NCBI GenBank assembly: GCA_025232375.1
Contig: CP060419.1
Coordinates: forward strand, 1 to 64,000
Origin: Pseudoxanthomonas sp. NC8
GTDB taxonomy: Bacteria; Pseudomonadota; Gammaproteobacteria; Xanthomonadales; Xanthomonadaceae
DNA: 64,000 bases
Direction of reading: 5' to 3'
Of the stretch, positions 43,285 through 57,704 are shown piece after piece. A program made the position numbers and the translations under genes. The notes under the pieces are model-generated. The model searched no databases and was not told the DNA's origin. It saw only the letters and a program-made list of their open reading frames with translations. Position 1 is the first letter of the stretch; the number at the start of each line of letters is the position of its first letter.

Positions 43285-43362
43285 TGGCGACACCCGTCGA
43301 TCCGGGCGTGGGCCATGCCGTTGCCGACGGGACCGGCTCGCGTCGTACGCAAGCCCCGCTTC

Positions 43363-43368
43363 TACAAT
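43363..43368 (+). promoter_or_regulatory. -10 hexamer placed for leaderless start of hrpB
   Basis: TACAAT ends 6 nt before the ATG at 43375, and no ribosome site is visible. Confidence 0.45.
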
Positions 43369-43374
43369 GGCCCG

Positions 43375-45886
43375 ATGGATTCCCGCGCATTTCCCATCAC
43401 GCCGCTGCTGCCGGCGATCAGCGACAGCCTGGCCGCGCATCCGCGCCTGGTGCTGGAAGCGCCGCCGGGCGCCGGCAAGACCACCCAGCTCCCGCTGGCC
43501 CTGCTCGACGCGCCGTGGCGGGACGGCCGCAGGATCGTGATGCTCGAACCGCGCCGGGTCGCGGCGCGCAGCGCGGCCGGGTTCATGGCCCGCCAGCTTG
43601 GCGAGGAGGTCGGCGAGACCGTCGGCTACCGCATCCGCTTCGAGAACAAGGTCTCCGCGCGCACCCGGATCGAGGTGGTCACCGAAGGCATCCTGACCCG
43701 GATGATCCAGGACGATCCCCTGCTCGAAGGCGTCGGCGCGCTGCTGTTCGACGAGTTCCACGAGCGCCACCTGTCCGCCGACCTCGGCCTGGCCATGGCC
43801 CTGGACGTGCAGGCGCAGCTGCGCGAGGACCTGCGCATCGTGGTGATGTCGGCCACCCTCGATGGCGAGCGGCTCGCCCGCTTCCTCGACGCACCGCGCC
43901 TGTCCAGCGAGGGCCGCAGCTTCCCGGTGCAGGTCGCGCATTTCCCGGCGCGGCGCGAGGAATCGATCGAGGCACAGGCGCGGCGCGCGAGCGAGGAGGC
44001 CGTGGCCCGGCATCCGGGCGACGTGCTGGTGTTCCTGCCCGGCCAGCGCGAGATCGCGCGGGTGCAGGCCGCCCTTGAAGGCGGTGCGTTGCCGGCGGAC
44101 GTGGAGGTGCTGGCGCTGCACGGCGAACTGCCGGTGGAGCAGCAGTCGCGCGTGCTGCAGCCGGCCCCGGACGGGCGTCGCCGCGTGGTCCTGGCGACCA
44201 ACGTCGCCGAATCCTCGGTCACCCTGCCCGGCGTGCGCGTGGTCATCGACGCCGGCCTGGCGCGCGAACCGCGCTTCGATCCCAACAGCGGTTTCTCGCG
44301 GCTGGACGCGGTGGCCATCTCGCAGGCCTCGGCCGACCAGCGCGCCGGCCGCGCCGGCCGCGTCGCCGCGGGCTGGGCCTGGCGGCTGTGGCCCGAATCG
44401 CAGCGCCTGGAAGCGCAGCGCCGTCCGGAAATCGCCCAGGTCGAACTGGCTGCGCTGGCGCTGGAACTGGCGGCGTGGGGCAGCGACGCGCTGCGCTTCG
44501 TCGATCCGCCTCCGCCCGGCGCGCTGGCCGCCGCGCGCGAACTGCTGCGGCGGCTCGGGGCGCTGTCCGATACCGGCGCGATCACCCCGGTCGGCAAGCG
44601 CATGCTGGCGCTGGGCACGCATCCGCGCCTGGCGGCGATGCTGCTGGCCGCGCGCACGCCGCGCGAACAGGCGCTGGCCGCCGACCCTGGCTGCGCTGGT
44701 CGAGGCACGCGATCCGTTGCGCAGCCGCAGCGATGCGCTGGCCGAACGCTGGCGTGCGCTGGCTGCCTTCCGTGGCGGCCGGGTGGCGCACGATGCCAGC
44801 CGGTCGGCACTGGCCGCGATCGATGCGGCGGTAAGGCAGTGGCGCCGCCGCCTGCGCTGCGAGGGCGCACCGCCGGCCGACATCGAGGCGCACGAATTCG
44901 GCGACCTGCTCGCCCACGCCTTCCCCGACCGGATCGCCGCCCGGCACCCGCAGGACCCCTGCGTTACCAGCTGGCCAATGGCCGCACCGCGAAGCTGTTC
45001 GACGACAGCGCGCTGCGCGGCGAGCCCTGGCTGGTCGCCAGCGAGCTGCGCTTCGAGGCACGCGGCGACGCGCTGCTGCTGCGCGGCGCGCCGGTCGACG
45101 AAACGCGCCTGCGCGCGGACTTCGCCGACCGCTTCGTCGAGCAGGAGGGCGCGACATGGGATGCCGACAAGCGCGCGCTGGTGGCGCGGCGCGAATCGCG
45201 CTTCGACCGGATCGTGCTCGACAGTCGCCCGGCCGGGCGCGTGGACCCGAAGCAGGCCGCGCAGGCGCTGACCGACGCGGTGCGCGAACTGGGCATCGAC
45301 GCGCTGCCGTGGACCGACACCCTGCGCCAGTGGCAGGCGCGGCTGGTATCGCTGCGGACGTGGATGCCGGAGCTCGGCCTTGGCCGATGTCTCCGACGCC
45401 GCGCTGCTGGCCACGCTCGATGCGTGGCTGCGCCCGGCCTTCGCCGGCAAGACCCGGCTCGATGCGCTGTCCGAGGACGAGCTGGGCGAGGCACTGAAAT
45501 CACCGCTGGAATGGAGCCAGCGGCGGCAGCAGCTCGATCGCTTTGCGCCGGCGCGGATCGGCGTGCCTTCGGGCATGGAACGCCGCATCGACTACGCGCT
45601 CGACCATGACGGCCTGCCGCAGCCGCCGGTGCTGGCGGTGAAGCTGCAGGAACTGTTCGGCCTGGCCGACACCCCACGCATCGCCGACGGGCGGGTGCCG
45701 TTGCTGCTGCACCTGCTCTCGCCCGGCGGCAAGCCGCTGCAGGTCACCGGCGACCTCAAGGGCTTCTGGGACCGCACCTATCCGGAAGTGAAGAAGGAAA
45801 TGAAGGGGCGCTACCCACGCCATCCGTGGCCGGAGGATCCGTGGAGCGCGACGGCGACGCACCGGGCCAAACCGCGGGGCACCTGA
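43375..45886 (+). CDS. hrpB: ATP-dependent helicase HrpB
   Basis: DExH-box helicase of about 836 residues. Motif I APPGAGKTTQLPLALL, motif II DEFHERH, motif III SATLDG, motif V TNVAESSVT and motif VI QRAGRAGR are visible, then the HrpB-specific C-terminal domain with EWSQRRQQLDRFAP and RYPRHPWPEDP. Its biological role is poorly known. Frameshifts lie near 44686, 44960 and 45376 (CCTTGG). Confidence 0.95.
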
Positions 45887-46085
45887 GACCGGCGGTGCTC
45901 CGGGCCCTGGTGTCGCCACGGCCGTGCCGGGCCGTCGCAGCCCGTCGATCCGGGCGCTCGCGCACCACGCCATGAACCCCGGCATCGGGCGGGTGGCGGC
46001 TGGCCCGCCGCCCCCGCCGCTGACGTATCGTCCACATGCCGTCCCCGACACTGGCGGCGCCCCCACCCATCCACGGGATCTCCCC

Positions 46086-46469
46086 ATGAGCAAGCTGACG
46101 ATCATTTCCGACCGCGCCCTCGAACTGGCCAGTAAGGCCGGCGCGGGCCTGCGCCACGCCGGTTCGAGCCTGCGTGATGCCGGCATCGGTGCCGAACAGT
46201 GGATCAAGACCGGCGCGGCGCTGGGCGCGGCCAAGGCCGGCTTCAACGTCGCCCGCGGTACCGTGCGCCGCCATCCGGTGGCCGTGGCCACCGCCGCCGC
46301 CGTGGTCGGCGCCGGCGTGCTGGCCTACGTGCTGTACCGCAAGCGCCGCCAGCAGCAACTCGAGGCGCCGATCGACGGCGAGTCCGAGCGGATCGCATCG
46401 CGCAGCAACGGCAACGCGGCCGCGCGGGCCCGCGCCACCCGCGCGCGGCGGCCGTCGACCACGGCCTGA
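46086..46469 (+). CDS. Small single-pass membrane protein, unknown
   Basis: Intact 127 residues. An Ala/Gly-rich N-terminal half (LELASKAGAGLRHAGSSLRD) with amphipathic character, one helix AVATAAAVVGAGVLAYVLY near residues 66-84, then a basic tail. This layout resembles YqjD/ElaB-type proteins or small Xanthomonas proteins annotated only as hypothetical. No function is assigned. The 199 nt before it, after hrpB, hold no feature I can see. Confidence 0.65.
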   Translation: MSKLTIISDRALELASKAGAGLRHAGSSLRDAGIGAEQWIKTGAALGAAKAGFNVARGTVRRHPVAVATAAAVVGAGVLAYVLYRKRRQQQLEAPIDGESERIASRSNGNAAARARATRARRPSTTA

Positions 46470-46481
46470 TCGAGGCAGCGT

Positions 46482-47114
46482 TCATCGCGCAGCGGCACGG
46501 GGCGGCCGGAACGGAAGCCGCCCGCGCCGCCGGCTTTGGCGCCTTGGTCGCCGGATCAGTCCAGGCGCCCATCGGGCTCCCGGTGCCAGCCATGGGTCCT
46601 GCGTCCCTGTCTCCAGCCGATACGGGCCGATCGCCACGCGGACCAGGCGCAGTGTCGGCAGGCCTACCGCCGCGGTCATGCGCCGCACCTGGCGGTTGCG
46701 GCCCTCGCTGATCACCAGTTCCAGCCAGGCGTCCGGCACCGTCTTGCGGTAGCGCACCGGCGGATCGCGCGGCCACAGCGCCGGCGGCGGATCGAGGCGG
46801 CGCGCCTGCGCGGGCCGCGTCGGCCCGTCGTTGAGCACCACGCCATCGCGCAGCGCCTGCAACTGCGCCGGCTGCGGATCGCCTTCGACCTGGACCCAGT
46901 AGGTCTTGGGCTGCTTGTGCCGTGGATCGGTCAGGCGGTGCGCCAGCGTGCCGTCATCGGTGAGCAGCAGCAGGCCTTCGCTGTCGTGGTCCAGGCGACC
47001 GGCCGGATAGATGTCCGCCGGCAGGCCGAATCCGGCCAGCGTCGGACGCGGCGGCACCGAGCGGTCGGTGAACTGGCACAGCACGCCATAGGGCTTGTTG
47101 AACGCGACCAGCAT
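46482..47114 (-). CDS. rluE: RluE-like rRNA pseudouridine synthase
   Basis: Pseudouridine synthase of the RsuA/RluE group. MLVAFNKPYGVLCQFT start, catalytic Asp in YPAGRLDHDSEGLLLLTDDG, the PKTYWVQVEG strand and the closing ISEGRNRQVRRMTAAVGLPT. It lacks an S4 domain, as RluE does. The observed frame ends at 46482, but another frame gives WHREPDGRLD and a stop at 46556, which would be a more normal length of about 185 residues. Confidence 0.88.
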   Translation of the reverse strand: MLVAFNKPYGVLCQFTDRSVPPRPTLAGFGLPADIYPAGRLDHDSEGLLLLTDDGTLAHRLTDPRHKQPKTYWVQVEGDPQPAQLQALRDGVVLNDGPTRPAQARRLDPPPALWPRDPPVRYRKTVPDAWLELVISEGRNRQVRRMTAAVGLPTLRLVRVAIGPYRLETGTQDPWLAPGARWAPGLIRRPRRQSRRRGRLPFRPPRAAAR

Positions 47115-47130
47115 CGGAAACGGCGACGCC

Positions 47131-47510
47131 TCAGCCGGTTCTTAAGGCCGTGGCCGCCGAGCGGTCGGGTTTCGGCGCGCGAATCGAAGCCGGCGATCAG
47201 CGGCCGGCCGCGGGCGATGGCGTCCTTCACCGCGGGCAGCGCCAGAGACCCCTGGTGGCTGGCGGCGCTGTCCCAGACTTCGGTGACCCACAGCGCGTCG
47301 TCGTCGGCCGGATCCTCGGCGATGACATAGCTCAGGCAGCCCGGCATCGCCGCCGTGCCCTCGAGCAGGATGGCGGCCAGCGCCGCGCGCTGGCCGGGCA
47401 CGGCGCGAATCCTTCCGATCAGTCCATACATGGGCGTGGCTCCACGGGGGCAGGCAGAATAGGAGCGATGCGCCCGCCGCCAGCAACGAGATGAATCCGC
47501 GTCGCTCCAT
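47131..47510 (-). CDS. Antibiotic biosynthesis monooxygenase-type (ABM) domain protein
   Basis: A compact ABM ferredoxin-like domain: MYGLIGRIRAVPGQRAALAA, LSYVIAEDPADDDALWVTEV, and the C-terminal AGFDSRAETRPLGGHG. Upstream in another frame is MERRGFISLLAAGASLLFCL, a twin-Arg-like signal peptide that would join the domain if one inserted C near 47433 is removed (GCCATG read as GCCCATG). The start is therefore 47510 if secreted or 47431 if not. The end was set at the TGA reached after correcting CTTAAG near 47141. Confidence 0.7.
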
Positions 47511-47566
47511 GCGGCGAGGTGCCGGACCGGGCGATCGCGTGGCGACCGCCCTCGCCGCCTGCGTCG

Positions 47567-48432
47567 TTACCGGGCGGCCTTCTTCACAAAGCGCAGGGTC
47601 ATCCGGTCGCTCTCGCCGATCGCCTGGTACTTCGCGTCGTCGGCTGCGGGATGGTTGTTCGACGGTGGCAGCGTCCACACGCCGTTCGGGTGGTCCTTGG
47701 TGTCGCGCGGATTGGCGTTGACCTCGCTGCTGCCGGCCAGTTCGAAGCCGGCGGCGGTGGCCAGTGCGATCACCTGGTCGGTGCCGACGTAGCCGCTCTT
47801 GTCGTCGGCCGGCACGTCCGCCTTGGCGCGGTGCTCGACCACGCCGAGCACGCCGCCCGGCTTGAGCACCTCGTAGAAGCCCTTGAACATGCCTTCGGCC
47901 TTGGCCGGCGCTGCGCCAGTTGTGCACGTTGCGGAAGGTCAGCACCAGGTCGGCCGAGCCGGGGGCACCGAACGATGGCGCCTTGGGGTCGTAGCCGACC
48001 ACGGTGGCCTTGTCGAACTGCGCCGGCGCGCCGGCGAACTTCTTCGCCAGGCCGTCCTTGCCCTTCTGGTAGTAGTCGCGCTGCTTGCCGGCCTCGTATG
48101 CACCCGGATCGACGATCGCCGCCACGTACGAGCCCTTGCCGCGCAGGTACGGCGCCAGGATCTCCGCGTACCAGCCGCCGCCGGGGTGATCTCGACCACG
48201 GTCTGGTCCGGCTTGATGCCGAAGAACGCCTGGGTCTGGCCCGGATGCCGGTACTTGTCGCGCGCGGTGTCGGCCGGATCGCGCCAGCTGCCGTCGATCG
48301 CCGCCTGCAGTGCGGCATCGGGAGCCGGCAGCGTTGCGCTGTCGGCCGGCTTGACCATATGGGCCAGCGGTGCGGCAACAGCCAAAAGGTAAGGCCGAGC
48401 AGGCAGACACGGGAAAGCGGAGTGCGGACCAT
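47567..48432 (-). CDS. Secreted class I methyltransferase-like protein
   Basis: About 288 residues. A hydrophobic N-terminus (VRTPLSRVCLLGLTFWLL) precedes an SAM-methyltransferase-like fold: VVEITPGGGWYAEILAPYL as the binding loop, then ADLVLTFRNVHNW and GFYEVLKPGGVLGVVEHRA. The signal-bearing version of this fold recurs in proteobacteria, but its substrate is unknown. Frameshifts near 48390, 48190 and 47910. It follows the ABM protein region and precedes the isocitrate dehydrogenase terminator. Confidence 0.75.
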
Positions 48433-48515
48433 TGCGGGAACTCGGGGGGGGAAGGAGGCGCGAGCCTAGCACGCGCCAACTCGCCGGGCGGCGTGCCGGT
48501 GTCCGTGCAACGGAG

Positions 48516-48549
48516 CGTAAAACGAAGCCCGGCACAGGGCCGGGCTTCG
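48516..48549 (-). terminator. Terminator after isocitrate dehydrogenase
   Basis: CGAAGCCCGGC (48523-48533) and GCCGGGCTTCG (48539-48549) form a perfect 11-bp stem. On the minus strand it is followed by TTTTA, ending the icd transcript. Confidence 0.85.
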
Positions 48550-48576
48550 CGGGTGCTGCTTGCTGGCCGGTCGCGC

Positions 48577-52273
<3,697 letters not shown>

Positions 52274-52351
52274 CCCGGGCGCCACCTCGCCTCTTCCCGC
52301 GGGTGGCGCTCCTCGTGGAGCGGGGCAAATCCTGCTCCACGATTGCTGCGA

Positions 52352-53756
52352 TCAGCGGCGGCCCAGCTGGCTGTTGCGCCGCGCGTAGACCACGTACAGC
52401 ACCACGCCGAGCACGTTGGTAGGAAATACAGTTGCGTGCGGTGCGGCAGGCTCCAGAACAGGTAGGCGCATCCGACGATCGCCAGCGGCGCGATCAGCCA
52501 TGCGGCCGGCGTGCGGAATCCGCGCGGCCGGCCCGGCTCGCGCCGGCGAAGCACCAGCAGGCACACCGACACGGCGATGAAGGCCACCAGCGTGCCGGCG
52601 TTGGCCAGCGCGGCGATCTCGTCCAGCCGGGCCACGCCGGTAAGGGCGGCGACCAGGATCGCGGTGAACACGGTGATCGTCACCGGCGTGCCGGTCTTGG
52701 GGTTGACCATCGACAGCGAGCGCGGCAGCAGGCCGTCGCGCGACATCACGAAGAAGATCCGGCTCTGGCCGTAGAAGAACGCCAGCAGCACCGTCGGCAG
52801 CGCGACCACCGCGGCGATGCCGATCACCGCGGCGGCCGGGCCGTGGCCCAGTTCGCGCAGGATCAGCGCCAGCGGCTCGGCGCTCTTGCCGAACACCGTG
52901 TAGTGCATCGCGCCGACCGCGGCCAGCGCGACCAGCACGTAGATCAGGGTGCAGCCGACCATCGAGCCGATGATGCCGATCGACAGGTTGCGTCCCGGAT
53001 CCTTCGTCTCCTCGGCGGCGGTGGAGATCGCGTCGAAGCCGTAGAAGGCGAAGAAGATGATCGCCGCCGCCGCCATCACCCCCGCTCGACGCCATCGGCG
53101 CCGACCGCCTTGGGGAAGCCGTAGGGCATGAACGGCTGCAGGTTGCCGGTGTCGAATGCAGGCAGGGCCAGGGTGATGAAGATCGCCAGCGCGATCAGCT
53201 TGACCACCACCAGCACCGCGTTGAGGGTCGCGCTCTCGCGGGTGCCGGCAATCAGCAGGCCGGCCACGGCGAAGGTGATCAGGATCGCCGGCAGGTTGAT
53301 CACCCCGCCCGCATGGGGCCCGGCGGCCAGCGCCGGTGGGATGGTGATCCCTGCCCAGTGCAGGAAGCCGACGAAGTAGCCCGACCAGCCCACCGCCACC
53401 GTGCTCACCACCAGCGAGTACTCCAGGATCAGGCTCCAGCCGACGATCCATGCCAGGGTCTCGCCCAGCGCCGCGTAGCTGTAGGTGTAGGCGCTGCCGG
53501 CCGCAGGCATCATGGTGGCCATCTCGGCATAGGCCAGTGCCGCGCAGGCGCAGACCACGCCGGCGACCACGAACGAGAGCAGCACCGCGGGGCCGGCCTT
53601 GTCCGCGCCCACGCCGATCAGGGTGTAGATGCCGGTGCCGACGATGGCGCCGATGCCCAGCGCGATAAGGTGCGGTAAGGTCAGGGTCGGCACCAGGCGC
53701 CGACCCTCCTCGTGCTGGGTGATGGTGTCGATCGACTTGCGGCGGTGCCAGCTCAT
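52352..53756 (-). CDS. APC-family amino acid permease
   Basis: Twelve-helix secondary transporter of about 467 residues. The consensus first helix IGAIVGTGIYTLIGVGADKA has the unwound substrate site; also visible are AGSAYTYSYAALGETLAWIV, FFAFYGFDAISTAAEETKDP and SRDGLLPRSLSMVNPKTGTP. The cationic amino acid transporter (YfnA/CAT) subgroup fits best. Frameshifts near 53095 and 52425. The end restores as VLYVVYARRNSQLGRR. Confidence 0.9.
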
Positions 53757-53859
53757 GGAAATCCCGGGCGGAATGCGAAGCGCGCAGTGTCGCGCAACGC
53801 AACGCAGCAAAGCCACGGGCGCGGGTATCGCCGCGGTGGACGACCCACAGGCGTAGCGG

Positions 53860-54243
53860 TCAGCAGCGGGCGAAGCCGCGCCCGTGCAGGACGAAGTCGC
53901 GCAGGGCCACGGCGTTGTTGTGCTCATCGTCGCGGGCCGCGTACAGCAGGGTCACCGGACCGCGCTCCAGGTAGCCGCGCAGGCGGGCCAGCGCGTCGGG
54001 ATTGGCGGCCAGTTCGTCGTAGTAGCGCGCGCGGAAGTCGTCCCAGCGTGCCGGATCGTGGCCGAACCACCTGCGCAGGTCGGTGCTGGGCGCCAGCACC
54101 CTGAGTAAGGCCTCGGCCTGCAGGGTTTCCTTGCGCAGCCCGCGTGGCCACAGCCCGTCGACCAGCAGGCGCTGGCCGTCGCCGGGCGCCGGTTCCTCGT
54201 AGGCGCGCTTGAGGTGGATCGGGTGGCGGGCGGGGCTGGCCAT
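53860..54243 (-). CDS. DUF488 family protein (YeaO-like)
   Basis: Intact 127 residues. Conserved IHLKRAYEEPAPGDGQRLLV, DGLWPRGLRKE, LRRWFGHDPARWDDFRARYY and VTLLYAARDDEHNNAVALRD. The family is widespread and sometimes linked to metal or stress response, but no reaction is known. It is divergent from rmuC; the 153-nt gap carries the rmuC -10 element. Confidence 0.9.
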   Translation of the reverse strand: MASPARHPIHLKRAYEEPAPGDGQRLLVDGLWPRGLRKETLQAEALLRVLAPSTDLRRWFGHDPARWDDFRARYYDELAANPDALARLRGYLERGPVTLLYAARDDEHNNAVALRDFVLHGRGFARC

Positions 54244-54384
54244 GGCGGCGGCGTCCGGGTTGGCGGCAGTCTGGGAGCGGCAGGATAAGGCCGGGGTGAA
54301 GGCGGCTCTCGCGACGGCGAGCTTCGGGACCGGACAACGGCGGAAGCTGGCCCGGCCGGTCGCGTCCGCTGAGACCGCCGACGC

Positions 54385-54390
54385 TACACT
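54385..54390 (+). promoter_or_regulatory. -10-like hexamer placed for leaderless start of rmuC
   Basis: TACACT ends 6 nt before the ATG at 54397, with no ribosome site visible. Confidence 0.35.
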
Positions 54391-54396
54391 TTCCAC

Positions 54397-55982
54397 ATGA
54401 ACGAAGCTGTCCTGCCCTACCTGATTGTCGTCCTGCTGCTGGCGGCGCTGGCCCTGCTGGCCGTACTGCTGTTGCGCCGGCCCGGAGGGCGCGACGCGGC
54501 CGTGGCCGGCGACCTGGATACCCGCACGCGCCGCGGCCCGGGCCTCTGCGGTCGAATCCGGCCAGCTCCGCGGTCGCCTGGAGGCGCTGCAGCTGGAGCT
54601 GGAGAACGAGCGCCAGCGCGCGGTCGCGCAGGCCGAGTCGCTGGCGCAGGCGCGGCAGCGGATCGAGCGCGAAACCACCCTGCTGGCCGAGCGCGAGACG
54701 CGCCTTGGTCGAACGCGACGCCGCCTGGCCCGCGCGCAGGAGCGCATTGCCGCGCTCGAGGGCGACCTCGACGCGCAGCGTGGGGCGTATCGGCAGCTGC
54801 ATGGCGAGCACGCCCGCGCCAGCGCCGACCTGCAGCATTCGCGCCAGGCCCAGCAGGAGCTGCGCGCCTACCTCGATACCGCGCAGGAGAAGCTGTCCGG
54901 CGCGTTCGCCGAACTGGCCGGCAAGGTGTTCGACGAGCGCGGCCAGCAGTTCGAGAAGAACGTGCGCCAGGCCAACCTGCAGTCGCGCACCGACCTGGAA
55001 GGCCTGCTCAAGCCGTTCTCCGACAAGCTGGGCGAATTCCGCCAGCGCGTGGACACGGTCTATGGCGACGAGGCACGCGAGCGCGCCAGCCTGCTCGGTG
55101 CGGTCGGCGAACTGAAGACGCTCAATAAGGACATGGCGGTGCAGGCGGCCGCGCTGACCAGCGCGCTCAAGGGCAGCGCCAAGGTGCGCGGCGACTGGGG
55201 CGAGCTGATGCTCGACAACGTGCTGCGCGGCTCGGGCCTGGAGGAAGGCGTGCACTACCGGCGCCAGCAGCATGCGGTCGACGACGACGGCGCGCGCCTG
55301 CGCCCGGACGTGGTCGTGCATTTCCCGGACCAGCGCTAAGGTCGTGGTCGACAGCAAGGTCAACCTGGTCATGCCTGGCAGGAAGCGATGAACGCGGCCA
55401 CGCCCGAGCAGCATGACGAGGCCCTGCGCCGGCACGCGGTCGGCCTGCGCCAGCACGTCAAGGACCTGGGCGATAAGAACTACCCCAAGGCCATCGGCGG
55501 CGACGCGCTCGACATCACCATCGCCTTCGTCCCGATCGAGGGTGCGCTGTCGGCGGCGCTGGGCGCGGATGGCGACCTGCAGAGCTACGCCTTCGACCGC
55601 AAGGTGGTGTTCGCCTCGCCCAATACGCTGATGGCCCTGCTGCGCGTGACCGAACGGCTGTGGACGCGCGACAAGGTGCAGAAGCAGGCGCTGGAGATCA
55701 GCGAGGTCGGCGGCCGCGTGCTCGACGCGCTCACCGCCTTCCTTGTCGAATTCGACACGGTTGGCAAGCGGCTCGACGATGCCGGTAAGGCCTTCGGCCG
55801 CGCACGCAACCGCCTTGGTCGATTCGCCGCAGTCCGCGCTCAACCGGGCGCGCAAGCTTGCCGAACTCGGCAGCAAGGTAAGGCGCGCGCTGCCCGCCGA
55901 GCTGCAGCCCGATGCGCTGCAGCTGGACGCGGGGCCGTCGCCGGCCGCGCGATCGGCCGGTGACGAGGACGTGCAGGAGTAG
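54397..55982 (+). CDS. rmuC: DNA recombination protein RmuC
   Basis: About 528 residues. One N-terminal helix (LPYLIVVLLLAALALLAVLL), a long coiled coil (about residues 50-170), then the RmuC nuclease-like domain with KGSAKVRGDWGELMLDNVLR, RPDVVVHFPDQRKVVVDSKV and KNYPKAIGGDALDITIAFVP. RmuC limits inversions at short inverted repeats. Frameshifts at 54545, 54705 (CCTTGG), 55337 (CTAAGG for CAAGG), 55374 and 55811 (CCTTGG). The tail after ARKLAELG is variable. Confidence 0.93.
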
Positions 55983-56033
55983 GTGCCGGCGGCGGCGCAT
56001 ACTCCCGGGCCCACGCCATACGGACGCGCCGCC

Positions 56034-56579
56034 ATGACCGACACGCTCGACACGATCCCGCTGACCACCATCGACGGCCAGCCCGCCACGCTTGGCGACT
56101 GGGCCGGCAAGGTCCGGCTGCTGGTCAACGTGGCCTCCAAATGCGGCCTGACTCCGCAGTACGAAGGCCTGGAAAAGCTCTATCGCGAGAGGCGCGCCGA
56201 CGGACTGGAAGTGCTGGGTTTCCCGGCCAACGACTTCCTCGGTAAGGAGCCCGGCACGGAAGCGGAGATTGTCAGCTTCTGCTCGCTCACCTATGACGTC
56301 ACCTTTCCGATGTTCGCCAAGATCGCGGTCACCGGCGCGGACACGCACCCGCTGTACCGGGCACTGGTCGCGGTAAGGCCCGATGCCACCGGCGAAGGCC
56401 CGATGCGCGAGAAGCTCGCCGGCCACGGCCTCGCGGCCAATCCGGCGCCGGGCGTGCTGTGGAATTTCGAGAAGTTATGGTCGGTCGCGATGGCGCGGTG
56501 GTCGCGCGCTTCGCGCCGGACGTCACTGCTGACGACCCGCGCCTGCGCGGGCATGGTGGCGGTCGCACTGGCTTCCTGA
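56034..56579 (+). CDS. Glutathione peroxidase (BtuE type)
   Basis: Thiol peroxidase of about 181 residues that reduces peroxides. The active-site Cys is in LLVNVASKCGLTPQYEGLEK; the second motif is the FPANDFLGKEPG variant, so the resolving Cys seen in some homologues is absent. The third motif is VLWNFEKFMVGRDG, after correcting TTATGG to TTCATGG at 56475. A further slip near 56553 gives the C-terminus GMVAVALAS. Confidence 0.92.
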   Translation: MTDTLDTIPLTTIDGQPATLGDWAGKVRLLVNVASKCGLTPQYEGLEKLYRERRADGLEVLGFPANDFLGKEPGTEAEIVSFCSLTYDVTFPMFAKIAVTGADTHPLYRALVAVRPDATGEGPMREKLAGHGLAANPAPGVLWNFEKLWSVAMARWSRASRRTSLLTTRACAGMVAVALAS

Positions 56580-56597
56580 GCCGGGCGCACAAGGACG

Positions 56598-56623
56598 AAG
56601 GCCCGGGATCGCTCCCGGGCCTT
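56598..56623. terminator. Bidirectional terminator between gpx and mlaA
   Basis: AAGGCCCGGGA (56598-56608) and TCCCGGGCCTT (56613-56623) form a perfect 11-bp stem with a TCGC loop between converging genes. The T and A runs are short. Confidence 0.75.
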
Positions 56624-56648
56624 CCGCTTTCCACCCGGTCCCGGGCGC

Positions 56649-57699
56649 TCAGCCGCCGGGCAGCGGCGGCAGCGGCATCGCGTCGGCGGGCACGGTCGGG
56701 TTGCGCTCGTCTTCGCGCAGGTAGTCCGGCAGTTCCCCTTCCGGCGCCTGCAGGCGGCGGCGGTCGCCCTCGATCTGGAACGTGCGCCGCTGCAGCCACG
56801 CGTCGCGGACCATGGCGTATTCGTCCGGCGCGTTCTCGCGCAGGGTGTCCAGCGACAGCAGCTGGGCGCGGGTATCGACCAGCTGGATGCCCTGCAGGGC
56901 GATCCGCACCTTGTCCTGCTCGATCCTCTGCACCACCGCCAGCGGCGCATCGCCGGTCAGGCCGACCACGTCGCGGAACGTGCGTGGTCCGAAGAACGGC
57001 AGCTCGATGTAGCGCGAGCTGCGCCAGCCCCAGATGCCCAGGGGTCTGGCCGAAATCCTCGCTGCGCCGCTTCATCTTCAGGTCGCTGGCCGGGTCGAAC
57101 ACGCCGCCGATGCCGAGCGTGGAGTTGACCAGGAACCGGCCCAGCGTCTGCACCGCATCGCGCGGCCGTCCCTGCAGCAGCTGGTTGACGAAGGTCGCCG
57201 GCGAACCGAGGTTGTCGAAGAAGTTGGTCACGCCCAGCCGCAGCGGCTGGGGCACGACGGCCACGTAGGCGCGCGCCAGCGGCCGGGCCACGGCACGGTC
57301 GACGGCATTGTTGAACGCGTGGATCCGACGGTTCATCGGCTCCCACGGATCGTAGGCCCAGGGGCCGCGGATCGGCAGGTCGTAGGCCTCCGCATCGCCG
57401 GCAACCGGAGCCGGTGCCTCGCCGTACAGCGCGGCGTAGTCGTCTTCCTCCGCGGTCGGCACGGCATTGCCGGCCGGCGTCGCGTCGGCGGTGCCCGCCT
57501 GCGGCGGTGGCATCGGCAGTGCGCCGCTCGCGGTGCTGGCCGCGGTCGCGTCCATCGGCGATGCGGCCTGTGCCTCCACGGGCGCGATGTCGGCAACGGG
57601 CGTCGCGGCGGGCAACGCGGGGGCCGGTTTCGGCGCGCTGGCGCAGGCGGCCAGCGCCAGCAACAGCGCCGGAGCGCACAGCCGGAACATGCCGATCAT
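56649..57699 (-). CDS. mlaA: MlaA (VacJ) outer-membrane lipoprotein
   Basis: Removes misplaced phospholipids from the outer leaflet of the outer membrane. Lipobox LALAAC at residue 19; a long Pro/Ala-rich extension before the VacJ domain, which starts DPWEPMNRRIHAFNNAVDRA and includes NFFDNLGSPATFVNQLLQG, NSTLGIGGVFDPA and FGPRTFRDVVG. About 350 residues, longer than the E. coli protein because of the linker and tail. A frameshift near 57040 was bridged. Last gene of the mla operon. Confidence 0.93.
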
Positions 57700-57704
57700 G
57701 GCGC

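Noticed and set aside
43198-45588. 796-residue minus-strand frame opposite hrpB
   Set aside because: Shadow of hrpB, which has all helicase motifs on the plus strand.
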